The notes below the pieces were generated by a model. The model was not told the origin of the DNA. It worked only from the letters and a program-made list of their open reading frames with translations, and did no database searches. 6,393 nt of DNA from Pseudanabaena sp. CAN_BIN31 (GTDB lineage Bacteria; Cyanobacteriota; Cyanobacteriia; Pseudanabaenales; Pseudanabaenaceae). The stretch's first letter is position 1, and every line of letters begins with the position of its first letter. Positions 1 through 5,926 of this stretch are shown here, in pieces. The translations under genes were made by a program, and so were the position numbers. The stretch is taken from contig JAJAZG010000246.1 in NCBI GenBank assembly GCA_026785865.1, forward strand, positions 1 to 6,393, given 5' to 3'.

Positions 1-194
1 AAAAAACAGGATTCAATATACAAGCCTTCGATCTGTTGACCTGTCGCACTTGTAACTTTGATGCGATCGACGATTTGGGGCGGGGCGCTACACCAAAATT
101 CCAAATCCTGATCGGCGTATTCGGGATAGCCTAATTCCCTCGCTACAGACTGAGCGTGTTCAAGACTTGTTAAATGCCCAATTAGACCAAACAT
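1..194 (-). CDS. aar: Long-chain acyl-ACP reductase, N-terminal part (cut by window edge)
   Basis: This gene encodes the NADPH-dependent reductase that converts fatty acyl-ACP (C16/C18) to the fatty aldehyde used by ADO, the first step of cyanobacterial alkane synthesis. Only the first 64 codons are present; the gene runs off the left edge. The translation starts MFGLIGHLTSLEHAQ and contains LGYPEYADQDLEFWCSAPPQ and later GLYIESCF, which I recognise as the highly conserved AAR N-terminus. The catalytic cysteine and the Rossmann NADPH site lie further on, outside the window. The ATG at 192-194 is chosen because the protein begins there exactly as the family does. No clear Shine-Dalgarno sequence precedes it. 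It lies 73 bp downstream of ado on the same strand, the usual ado-aar order, but an intrinsic terminator separates the two. The identification is from remembered family sequence plus context. Confidence 0.93.
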   Translation of the reverse strand, partial: MFGLIGHLTSLEHAQSVARELGYPEYADQDLEFWCSAPPQIVDRIKVTSATGQQIEGLYIESCF

Positions 195-200
195 CGATTG

Positions 201-218
201 CAGTTACCAGTTACAGTT
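201..218. repeat. Short CAGTTA-type tandem repeat before aar
   Basis: CAGTTAC occurs twice head to tail (201-207, 208-214) and the start of a third copy overlaps (214-218, CAGTT). It fills the spot where the aar ribosome binding site would lie (minus-strand reading GTAACTGGTAACTG). It may be chance slippage or a local regulatory repeat; nothing in the sequence decides this. Confidence 0.4.
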
Positions 219-225
219 GTCAACG

Positions 226-261
226 AAAAAAAGGTGCTAAACGTGCGGTCGCACGTTTAGC
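226..261 (-). terminator. Intrinsic terminator after ado, before aar
   Basis: Perfect 12-bp inverted repeat: GCTAAACGTGCG at 236-247 and its reverse complement at 250-261, separated by only 2 nt, so the real loop is probably 4 nt. Read on the minus strand, the stem is followed by ACC and then seven T (226-232), the classic Rho-independent layout. It begins 6 nt beyond the ado stop codon. About 30 nt separate the T-run from the aar start codon. The plus-strand reading has no T-run after the stem, so it should act mainly on ado transcripts. Confidence 0.85.
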
Positions 262-267
262 CAGTGA

Positions 268-963
268 TTAAGCAGCAGCCAAACCCATTGCGGACATTCT
301 CATGATGTCGCGGGTCGTGAAGCCGATTTTGCCGAGGCTTTCGCCATATTGGATCATGAAATCTTCAACCAAAGCTTCTTTTTCCATGCCAAGAACTTTG
401 GCATCGATTTCCACTTGGTTGAGCATTTTCCAAACGAGTGGCAAATTTTGGCGATTGGCTTGCTCTAAAGGAGCTTTGGAGTCGTCAAAGTGATTGTGCA
501 GCCATTCTTCGCCAAAGTTAAGATGCAAATATTCATCTTTAACTACGCCTTCGGTGATCTTGCGAGCAAAAGGGTCGGCAACAGGAATATAGATGTTGTA
601 AGCGGCGATCGCAAAGCACTCAATGATTAGTGATTGGATCAACAAACAAGTGACAATATCCTTTGTTGCAAATGCTTTTTGAAAATTGCCATGCAATTCA
701 GAAAAGAATTTTTCTGCAAAATCCATGTCTGGTGTGACATTGAGGTTTTTACCGCAGGCGATAAAACCTTTTTTATGGCGATCCTCCATTTTGGCAAGCC
801 TGTTTAGCTCTTGAGTAAATTCGGGCAGTAACTCTCCTAGTTGGAGATAGTTGCTGTACGCCTCAGCTTCGCCCTCAATGACGATCGCATTGATTCGACT
901 GTAGGCATCGCGATAGTTTTCTGTGTGATAGTCAATCGCGACAGCTTCGAGTGTTTGCCCCAT
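268..963 (-). CDS. ado: Aldehyde-deformylating oxygenase (cyanobacterial alkane synthase)
   Basis: This ferritin-like di-iron enzyme converts a Cn fatty aldehyde to the Cn-1 alkane or alkene plus formate, using O2 and four electrons, with reduced ferredoxin as the natural type of donor. The protein has 231 residues, the normal family length. All six expected iron ligands fall at the same numbers as I recall for Synechococcus elongatus ADO: E32, E60 and H63 (in MEDRH), E115 (in IIECF), E144 and H147 (in DEYLH). The start at 961-963 is supported by AAGAGG at 970-975, six nt upstream, and by the family-like N-terminus. The gene is complete with no frameshift. It is followed by a terminator and then by aar, its pathway partner, and is divergent from glyS. 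I see no signal peptide or membrane segment; the enzyme is expected to be soluble, acting near membranes where its substrate partitions. Confidence 0.97.
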   Translation of the reverse strand: MGQTLEAVAIDYHTENYRDAYSRINAIVIEGEAEAYSNYLQLGELLPEFTQELNRLAKMEDRHKKGFIACGKNLNVTPDMDFAEKFFSELHGNFQKAFATKDIVTCLLIQSLIIECFAIAAYNIYIPVADPFARKITEGVVKDEYLHLNFGEEWLHNHFDDSKAPLEQANRQNLPLVWKMLNQVEIDAKVLGMEKEALVEDFMIQYGESLGKIGFTTRDIMRMSAMGLAAA

Positions 964-1150
964 GTTTTGCCTCTTAAAATATCCCTGCTCAATAAAAGTT
1001 AATCTCTATCTATTTTATGCTAAGTGGACTATGCAATAAAATTAAAACCTAGAAAGCCATGGTGAAGCTTAGCACCGATAGACCTTAGCTAAGTTTTAGT
1101 TTTTTACACACCAAAGCGTTAGACTGAAGAGCGTCCCTCAACTCGTAGTT
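964..1150. other. Divergent intergenic region with repeated CTTAGC half-sites
   Basis: This 187-bp region carries the 5' signals of both ado (minus) and glyS (plus). The hexamer CTTAGC or its complement GCTAAG occurs four times: 1019-1024, 1068-1073, 1084-1089 and 1088-1093. The last two overlap to form the perfect 10-bp palindrome CTTAGCTAAG. One copy lies immediately beside the candidate ado -10 box. This could be an operator array, but no known regulator consensus is recognised. For glyS I find no convincing promoter: TTTACA (1103-1108) and TAGACT (1120-1125) are only 11 nt apart. I also find no Shine-Dalgarno near its ATG. Confidence 0.35.
970..1040 (-). promoter_or_regulatory. Candidate ado promoter and ribosome binding site
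   Basis: On the minus strand TAAAAT (1012-1017) is a good -10 candidate. Seventeen nt upstream lies only a weak -35 match, TTTATT (1035-1040). The Shine-Dalgarno AAGAGG occupies 970-975, six nt from the ado ATG, and is convincing. The implied leader would be about 40 nt. The RBS is well supported; the promoter boxes are a guess from consensus. Confidence 0.4.
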
Positions 1151-3289
1151 ATGGCAAGTTTTCTGTTAGAAGTTGGTACTGAAGAGTTACCCGCTAGTTT
1201 TATTGTTGATGCTTTACGTCAGTGGCAAGAGCGCATCCCCAAAAATTTAGATGAACACCAACTAACTACGAGTAAGGTCAGTGTTTATGGTACGCCGCGT
1301 CGTCTTGCCGTATTAATCGAAGGTTTGCCAGTAGAGCAAAGCGATCGCAGTTTAGAAATTAAAGGACCAGCGATCGGTTCGGCTTTTGTGAAGGGTGATC
1401 GCCTAGGCGAACCGACTAAAGCTTTGTTAGGTTTTGCTAAGTCTAAGGGGATTGACCTTAAAGATATTTTTATCAAAGAAACCGATAAGGGTGCATTTGT
1501 ATTTGTTAATCAGCAAATTGTCGGTCGTAAAACTTCTGATATTTTGCAAGAGCTTGTCCCAACTTGGATCACGGGGCTAGAAGGTAAGCGCTTGATGCGT
1601 TGGGGGAATGGCGATCTGAAGTTTCCCCGTCCGATTCGGTGGTTGGTGTCGCTGTTTAATTCAGAAATTTTGCCGATCGCTTTAGAAAATGTGCAGTCCG
1701 ATCGCATTAGCAGAGGTCATCGGGTGCTCCATCCGCGATCGGTAATTATCGACACGGCATCTGACTATGTGGCAACTTTGCGCGAAGCTTTTGTGGTAGT
1801 CGATGGCAACGAACGTCAAAAACACATCTTTACTCAAATCAATAGCATTGTGGAATTATTTGGCGGTAAAGCTGAAATCCCTGAAGATTTACTTGAAGAA
1901 GTGACTTATTTAGTCGAATTTCCCACGGCAGTAATTGGCGAGTTTGAACGGGAATATTTAGAATTGCCACCGCCTGTAATCAAGACGGAAATGGTCAGTC
2001 ATCAACGCTATTTTCCTGTATATTCAGTGGATAATCCCGATCAATTACTGCCGCGTTTTATTACCATTTCTAACGGCGATCCCAACAAGTCACGCTTGAT
2101 TTCGGCGGGTAACGGTCGGGTGATTAGGGCGCGTCTTGCTGACGGTAAATTTTTCTACGATAGCGATCGCGCTGTACACCTAGAAACATTCTTACCGCTT
2201 CTAGAAAAAGTCACATTCCAAGCCCAACTTGGCTCTGTGGCTGAAAAAGTCGAGAGAATTAGGGCGATCGCGGCTTTAGCGATCGCTTCGATCCCCAACC
2301 TAGAAACCACCGAAGCTGACAGGATACTCATCGATCGCACAGCACAATTAGCTAAAGCCGATCTGGTCACGCAGATGGTCAAAGAATTTCCCGAACTGCA
2401 AGGTCAAATGGGTTATTACTATGCGCTTTCTAGCAAAGAACCTTTAGCAGTTGCTACAGGGATTCGCGAGCATTATCAACCACGCGGCGCGAGTGACTCG
2501 TTACCAACTTCTTTGACTGGCAAGATCGTGGCAATCAGCGATCGTATTGATACCCTCGTTGGCATCTTCGGTTTAGGGATTATTCCCACAGGCTCATCTG
2601 ACCCATTTGCATTACGCCGCGCCGCTACTGGTGTGATTCAGATTGCGTGGGAAAGCGGCTTTGCTCTCGATTTGCCTAAATTATTACAAGCAGCGATCGC
2701 GATTTATTCTGAAAAAAATCTACTGACGAAACCTGTGGAAACAGTGCTAGAAAATCTCTATAAATGGTTTAAACAACGCTGCGAAACGCTTTTGGGCGAA
2801 AAAGGTACAGCCCATAGCGTTGAATACGATCTAGTTGATGCGGTCATGGGAACTGAAGATCTCGCTTACACCTTACAAGGCTTGAGCAATCTCACCCGTA
2901 TCAAAGAACGCGCTTATTTCTTGCAAAAATCTCGCGAAAATGCCACCCTCAGCACCATCTATGAACCAATTGTCAGAGCGTCTCGCCTTGCGGCTCAAGG
3001 TGATTTAGATAGCATCACTTTAGATATCAAAGCAATTATTAATCCTGAAACTTTAACTGAAACTGCCGAACAAGAGCTTTATCAGGCGATCGCGGCTTTG
3101 CCTAGTCAACCTAGCGATGAGCAACTGATGGAAGGAATTAAGGCGATCGCGCCAGTTCTAGCTAAGTTTTTCGATGATGTACTAGTCATGGCAGAAGATC
3201 CCCAAGTACGCCAAAATCGGCTTAACCTGCTGGGGATCATCCGCAACTACAGCCGACAGCTAGCAGACTTTAGCGCTATCCGAGGTTAA
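1151..3289 (+). CDS. glyS: Glycine--tRNA ligase beta subunit
   Basis: This is the beta subunit of the bacterial alpha2beta2 glycyl-tRNA synthetase. The alpha subunit (GlyQ, not in this window) holds the class II active site, while beta contacts and positions tRNA-Gly; both are needed to charge glycine. The protein has 712 residues, within the usual range of about 690-720. Diagnostic stretches are the N-terminus MASFLLEVGTEELPASF, RLMRWGNGDLKFPRPIRWLV (147-166), EEVTYLVEFP (249-258), KTEMVSHQRYFPV (278-290), GRVIRARLADGKFFYDSD (322-339), the HD-like domain segment KADLVTQMVKEFPELQGQMG (402-421), SSDPFALRRAATG (482-494), and the C-terminal DALR-type anticodon-binding segment FFDDVLVMAEDPQVRQNRL (673-691). 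The ATG start gives the canonical N-terminus although no clear SD is visible. It is transcribed alone and closed by a strong hairpin, consistent with unlinked glyQ and glyS in cyanobacteria. HIP1 octamers are frequent inside it. Confidence 0.98.
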   Translation: MASFLLEVGTEELPASFIVDALRQWQERIPKNLDEHQLTTSKVSVYGTPRRLAVLIEGLPVEQSDRSLEIKGPAIGSAFVKGDRLGEPTKALLGFAKSKGIDLKDIFIKETDKGAFVFVNQQIVGRKTSDILQELVPTWITGLEGKRLMRWGNGDLKFPRPIRWLVSLFNSEILPIALENVQSDRISRGHRVLHPRSVIIDTASDYVATLREAFVVVDGNERQKHIFTQINSIVELFGGKAEIPEDLLEEVTYLVEFPTAVIGEFEREYLELPPPVIKTEMVSHQRYFPVYSVDNPDQLLPRFITISNGDPNKSRLISAGNGRVIRARLADGKFFYDSDRAVHLETFLPLLEKVTFQAQLGSVAEKVERIRAIAALAIASIPNLETTEADRILIDRTAQLAKADLVTQMVKEFPELQGQMGYYYALSSKEPLAVATGIREHYQPRGASDSLPTSLTGKIVAISDRIDTLVGIFGLGIIPTGSSDPFALRRAATGVIQIAWESGFALDLPKLLQAAIAIYSEKNLLTKPVETVLENLYKWFKQRCETLLGEKGTAHSVEYDLVDAVMGTEDLAYTLQGLSNLTRIKERAYFLQKSRENATLSTIYEPIVRASRLAAQGDLDSITLDIKAIINPETLTETAEQELYQAIAALPSQPSDEQLMEGIKAIAPVLAKFFDDVLVMAEDPQVRQNRLNLLGIIRNYSRQLADFSAIRG

Positions 3290-3332
3290 TCAAAAGAGGA
3301 AGATGTTTCGCATCTTCCTCTTTTGAGGTTTT
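3290..3332 (+). terminator. Intrinsic terminator after glyS
   Basis: Perfect 16-bp stem: TCAAAAGAGGAAGATG at 3290-3305 pairs with 3311-3326 around a 5-nt loop (TTTCG). The stem starts at the base after the glyS stop. A second, shorter hairpin (CCTC 3317-3320 with GAGG 3325-3328, loop TTTT) overlaps the 3' arm and is followed by TTTT (3329-3332). The main stem is strong; the T-tract is short and partly inside the stem, so termination efficiency is less certain than the structure. Confidence 0.78.
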
Positions 3333-3520
3333 AGGCGCTGTGTATTGATTGAATATTCATATCAAAAACCAGTCTGTGATTATATCTGCGGATAAGATTA
3401 GCAAAACTTATCAAAAAAATTAAAGTATGAACGAAAACTCATCATTTTATTGACTCATAAAAACATATATAAGCTTCTCTCAGACTGGATTTGAACTATT
3501 TTGATGCTATTGAAAGCGAT

Positions 3521-3540
3521 CTATAACGATCGCCTATAAC
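3521..3540 (+). repeat. CTATAAC direct repeat, 13-bp period
   Basis: CTATAAC occurs at 3521-3527 and again at 3534-3540, separated by GATCGC. Each copy contains a TATAAC that resembles a -10 box. TTTGAT (3500-3505) lies 16 nt upstream of the first TATAAC and could serve as a weak -35. The copies could be alternative promoter elements or a protein-binding direct repeat. Confidence 0.35.
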
Positions 3541-3599
3541 CAATGATAGAGATAATAAGCTAGTTGTTCGCTTGGCTGCCAAGAGCGATATGATGCGTG

Positions 3600-3629
3600 T
3601 TGATACCCTTTGTGGGTGATTGAGATAAA
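3600..3629 (+). promoter_or_regulatory. petF: Candidate petF promoter
   Basis: TTGATA (3600-3605, five of six to the -35 consensus) and GATAAA (3624-3629, four of six to the -10 consensus) are 18 nt apart, placing a transcription start near 3636 and a leader of about 80 nt. The spacer contains the inverted repeat ACCC/GGGT (3605-3608, 3614-3617), which may be coincidence or an operator. This rests only on consensus matching; upstream alternatives exist. Confidence 0.35.
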
Positions 3630-3643
3630 CGTAAATCGTCTAA

Positions 3644-3687
3644 GCACCCTTAATTTGGTGCAATTTCGAGAAATCGTTTGTTTTTTT
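3644..3687 (+). promoter_or_regulatory. Hairpin plus T-run in petF leader (possible attenuator)
   Basis: GCACC (3644-3648) pairs with GGTGC (3657-3661) around an 8-nt loop. A second small stem ATTTC/GAAAT (3663-3674) follows, and then a T-rich run (3677-3687, with seven uninterrupted T at its end). The arrangement resembles a weak terminator placed inside the 5' leader, 32 nt before the ferredoxin ATG. It could attenuate petF, affect mRNA stability, or terminate an upstream short transcript. Confidence 0.35.
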
Positions 3688-3700
3688 GGCTGCAATCTTT

Positions 3701-3706
3701 AAGAGG
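3701..3706 (+). promoter_or_regulatory. Ribosome binding site of petF
   Basis: AAGAGG lies 12 nt upstream of the ATG at 3719. It supports starting there and not at the in-frame TTG at 3686, which lies upstream of this SD and would add 11 residues absent from the family. The same AAGAGG precedes ado and murJ. Confidence 0.65.
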
Positions 3707-3718
3707 TTTATTACATCC

Positions 3719-4018
3719 ATGGCTACTTTCAAAGTAAGACTGATTAACGAAGCTGAAGGGCTAGATAAGACTATCGAAGTTCCTTCTGATGAGTACATCC
3801 TTGATGTTGCTGAAGCTCAAGGCATCGACCTTCCTTATTCCTGCCGCGCTGGAGCTTGCTCTTCTTGTGCTGGCAAAATTGTTAAGGGCGAAGTCGATCA
3901 AGGCGATCAGTCCTTCCTAGATGACGAGCAAATCGCCGAAGGCTACGCGCTTCTTTGCGTAACCTATCCTGTCTCTGACTGCGAAATCTTGACCCACCAA
4001 GAAGAAGCTCTATACTAA
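3719..4018 (+). CDS. petF: Plant-type [2Fe-2S] ferredoxin
   Basis: This small soluble electron carrier accepts electrons from photosystem I and passes them to FNR, nitrite reductase, thioredoxin reductase and other enzymes; ADO also uses electrons of this type. From the ATG the protein has 99 residues, close to the 96-99 typical of cyanobacterial PetF. The cluster ligands are all present: C42, C47 and C50 in the loop PYSCRAGACSSCAGK, and C80 in LLCVTYP. The sequence DQSFLDDEQI (63-72) and the acidic C-terminus ending EEALY are typical of photosynthetic ferredoxin I. An additional cysteine, C88, is also seen in other cyanobacterial ferredoxins as I recall. The gene is monocistronic, with a long leader and its own terminator. 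Whether this is the main photosynthetic ferredoxin or a paralogue cannot be settled without the genome, though the features favour the main type. Confidence 0.95.
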   Translation: MATFKVRLINEAEGLDKTIEVPSDEYILDVAEAQGIDLPYSCRAGACSSCAGKIVKGEVDQGDQSFLDDEQIAEGYALLCVTYPVSDCEILTHQEEALY

Positions 4019-4042
4019 TTGCTTCCTTTTACTAAATATTTT

Positions 4043-4089
4043 GAAGGCTCCGATCGCTAGTACTTTATGTGCCACGTTCGGAGCTTTTT
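4043..4089 (+). terminator. Intrinsic terminator after petF
   Basis: GCTCCGA (4047-4053) pairs with TCGGAGC (4078-4084). The stem can extend inward by a CG pair after one mismatch (4055-4056 with 4075-4076) and outward by G-T and A-T pairs. It is followed at once by five T (4085-4089) and, after AG, another five T. It lies 28 nt past the petF stop. Loop length is about 18-24 nt, so part of the interior may be unpaired. Confidence 0.75.
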
Positions 4090-4101
4090 AGTTTTTAAAT
4101 T

Positions 4102-4126
4102 ATAAAGCTCGTAATGCGAACTTTAT
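4102..4126 (+). other. Small imperfect hairpin in the murJ upstream region
   Basis: ATAAAGCTCG (4102-4111) pairs with CGAACTTTAT (4117-4126) with one mismatch and a 5-nt loop. A TATAAA (4101-4106) inside it resembles a -10 box, but its -35 partner would fall in the petF terminator stem (TTCGGA 4077-4082, weak). The rest of 4127-4184 shows no clear promoter. Confidence 0.3.
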
Positions 4127-4184
4127 GGTGAGTGGTAATTTGGTGTTACATTTCTCAAAGTCTGAATTGAAAGTCTAAATTGGT

Positions 4185-4190
4185 AAGAGG
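4185..4190 (+). promoter_or_regulatory. Ribosome binding site deciding the murJ TTG start
   Basis: AAGAGG lies 11 nt before the TTG at 4202. An in-frame TAA at 4184-4186 overlaps it, so translation cannot begin further upstream. No ATG is available before the first membrane segment. TTG at 4202 is therefore the best start; the ATT at 4199 is a remote alternative. Confidence 0.6.
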
Positions 4191-4201
4191 CCACAATAAT
4201 T

Positions 4202-5926
4202 TTGTCTGGCAACGAAGAAAAAAGCATAATTACAGAGACGCAGACTCAACAATCTGCTCCCCAATCCACAAAGCGATCGCTACTGAATATTGCGACGATT
4301 GTGGCGATCGCCACTTTACTAAGCAAAATATTTGGATTACTGCGTCAAGTAGCGATCGCGGCGGCTTTTGGTAACGGCACGGCTTATGGCGCGTATAACT
4401 TCGCTTATGTGATCCCTGGATTTTTACTGATTTTGCTTGGCGGTATTAATGGACCATTTCATAGTGCGATCGTGAGTGTGTTGGCAAAACGCGATCGGCG
4501 CGAAGTCGCCGCCATCATCGATAGCATCACCACGATCGTTACAGGAATTTTATTGCTGGTGAGCATTGCGCTGGTGATTTTTGCGGAACCATTGCTGCAC
4601 CTAGTCGCGCCTGGTCTATTTGTACCCGAAGCCGATTTACTTGCCAAAGGGATTTCTCTCGAGACTATTCAAAATCTAAAGATTACTAAAGATATTGCGA
4701 TTCAGCAATTTCAGATCATGGCTCCGATGGCAGTCTTAGCTGGACTAGTCGGGATCGGCTTTGGGGCGCTGAATGCTGCCGATGCTTATTGGTTGCCCTC
4801 AGTCAGTCCAATATTTTCTAGCTTGACGGTGCTAATTGGCATTGGCGGCTTGTTTTGGACAATGGGGAGTAAAATTTTGTTGCCAGAAAATGCAATGTTA
4901 GGCGGTGCAGTGCTAGCTTGGGCAACACTCGCAGGGGCAGTTTTGCAATGGCTGGTGCAGTTACCTGTGCAAATTAAAGCTGGCATGGGCGGATTCAAAC
5001 TGCGGTTTGACTTTCAGCGCCCAGAAGTCAAAGAAGTGATGAAGATCATGATCCCCGCCACTTTTTCATCGGGGATGCTGCAAATTAATGTTTGGACAGA
5101 TTTATTTTTTGCTTCATTTCTGCCCAATGCGGCGGCGGCGGTGTCAGCCATGGGCTATGCAGGGCTATTAGTGCAAACACCTTTAGGAATTTTGTCGAAT
5201 GTGATCTTAGTGCCATTGTTTCCTGTGCTATCAAAGCTCACCGATCCTGAAAACTGGGGCGAACTAAAAGAGCGAATTCGGCAAGGATTGATGCTAACTG
5301 CTTTAACGATGTTGCCTCTAAGCGCGTTGATGGTGGCGCTTGCCCTGCCGATTTCGCAGGTGGTTTATGAGCGCTACGCATTTGATCGGGAAGCTTCAGA
5401 GCTAACAGGAATAGTTTTAATGGCTTATTCGGTGGGGATGTTTGTTTATTTGGGACGCGATGTGTTGGTACGGGTGTTTTATGCCCTTGGCGATGGTGAG
5501 ACTCCTTTTAAAATCAGTATCGTTAATATTTTTCTGAATGGCATATTTGATTATTTCCTAATTCAAAAATTTGGCGTGGCGGGGCTGGTTCTTTCTACTG
5601 TTTCGGTGAATGTGATCTCGATGTTTGCCATGCTCTATATTCTCGATCGCCGTCTCAATGGAATGTCTCTAAAAAGTTGGAGCATCACCATTTTGGGATT
5701 ATTCACCGCCAGTGCGATCGCGGGTGGTGCGAGTTGGGGGATTTATAACTTCCTGAGTCGGGATTTTGCGAGTATGAATGCTGTGCAAAGATTTGCGGGT
5801 GGGTTGGGTGGCATCGCGATCGCCAGTACAGTCGGTCTGCTCATATTCGGGGCGATCGCTATGCAAATGAAGATTCCTGAAATTCAAACTTTAACTAATC
5901 AAATTAAACGACGCTTTTCGCGATAG
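4202..5926 (+). CDS. murJ: Lipid II flippase MurJ (MviN family)
   Basis: This integral membrane protein of the MOP superfamily flips undecaprenyl-linked lipid II across the cytoplasmic membrane for peptidoglycan synthesis. It has 574 residues with about 14 hydrophobic segments after a polar, Q-rich N-terminal tail of about 26 residues. Family marks are SKIFGLLRQVAIAAAFG (41-57), YVIPGFLLILLGGINGPFHS (69-88), MAPMAVLAGL (173-182), QTPLGILSNVILVPLFPVLS (325-344) and GRDVLVRVFYALGDGETPFK (418-437). K42 and R48 align by spacing with E. coli R18 and R24. The positions matching E. coli D39 and R52 are G63 and L76, so those charges are missing. Translation starts at TTG behind AAGAGG. It is transcribed after the petF terminator, so it is probably its own unit. 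Its last 23 bp overlap the convergent PII-like gene. No terminator is visible directly after it. Confidence 0.95.
   Translation: MSGNEEKSIITETQTQQSAPQSTKRSLLNIATIVAIATLLSKIFGLLRQVAIAAAFGNGTAYGAYNFAYVIPGFLLILLGGINGPFHSAIVSVLAKRDRREVAAIIDSITTIVTGILLLVSIALVIFAEPLLHLVAPGLFVPEADLLAKGISLETIQNLKITKDIAIQQFQIMAPMAVLAGLVGIGFGALNAADAYWLPSVSPIFSSLTVLIGIGGLFWTMGSKILLPENAMLGGAVLAWATLAGAVLQWLVQLPVQIKAGMGGFKLRFDFQRPEVKEVMKIMIPATFSSGMLQINVWTDLFFASFLPNAAAAVSAMGYAGLLVQTPLGILSNVILVPLFPVLSKLTDPENWGELKERIRQGLMLTALTMLPLSALMVALALPISQVVYERYAFDREASELTGIVLMAYSVGMFVYLGRDVLVRVFYALGDGETPFKISIVNIFLNGIFDYFLIQKFGVAGLVLSTVSVNVISMFAMLYILDRRLNGMSLKSWSITILGLFTASAIAGGASWGIYNFLSRDFASMNAVQRFAGGLGGIAIASTVGLLIFGAIAMQMKIPEIQTLTNQIKRRFSR

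Larger units (their letters stand above)
3333..3718 (+). other. Gene-free region upstream of the ferredoxin gene
   Basis: I see no credible protein-coding gene in this AT-rich stretch. It holds a 6-bp stem with 10-nt loop (GATAAG 3391-3396, CTTATC 3407-3412); a TTGACT (3450-3455) near TATATAAG (3466-3473) with spacing too short for a standard promoter; a repeated CTATAAC pair; a small stem CTTGG/CCAAG (3571-3583); a stem ACCC/GGGT (3605-3617); a promoter-like pair at 3600-3629; and a hairpin plus T-run just before the ferredoxin RBS. A nine-codon ATG ORF (3590-3619, MMRVDTLCG) has AAGAG upstream at 3581-3585. This looks like a regulated 5' region for petF rather than decayed coding sequence. 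Confidence 0.5.

Noticed and set aside
195..223. TTGACA on the minus strand (218-223) as an aar -35 box
   Set aside because: A -10 box at normal spacing would fall directly against the aar ATG and reads CAATCG, so it cannot be a standard promoter for a leadered transcript.
302..493. 63-codon plus-strand ORF antisense to ado
   Set aside because: It lies wholly within ado, whose six iron ligands make the minus-strand reading certain; the antisense product resembles nothing known.
1285..2382. Minus-strand ORFs of 60-75 codons inside glyS
   Set aside because: They are antisense shadows of a fully conserved glyS with no start signals or family features.
3391..3419. GATAAG/CTTATC stem as a terminator
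   Set aside because: The stem has only 6 bp, and it is followed on the plus strand by A residues; on the minus strand the T-run comes before the stem, not after it.
3450..3473. TTGACT with TATATAAG as a promoter
   Set aside because: The spacing is only 10-12 nt instead of about 17; the boxes look good singly but not as a pair.
3686..3718. N-terminal extension of the ferredoxin from an in-frame TTG
   Set aside because: It adds 11 residues absent from the family, the only good SD (3701-3706) lies downstream of that TTG, and the ATG at 3719 gives the canonical N-terminus MATFKVRL.
3333..3718. Known cyanobacterial small RNA (Yfr1/Yfr2 type) or known riboswitch in the long intergenic region
   Set aside because: I looked for the unpaired Yfr1 core ACUCCUCACAC and for familiar riboswitch cores and found none.
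4180..4374. 64-codon plus-strand ORF overlapping the start of murJ in another frame
   Set aside because: It is a shadow of murJ: it has no recognisable domain, and its sequence comes from HIP1-rich murJ codons read out of frame.
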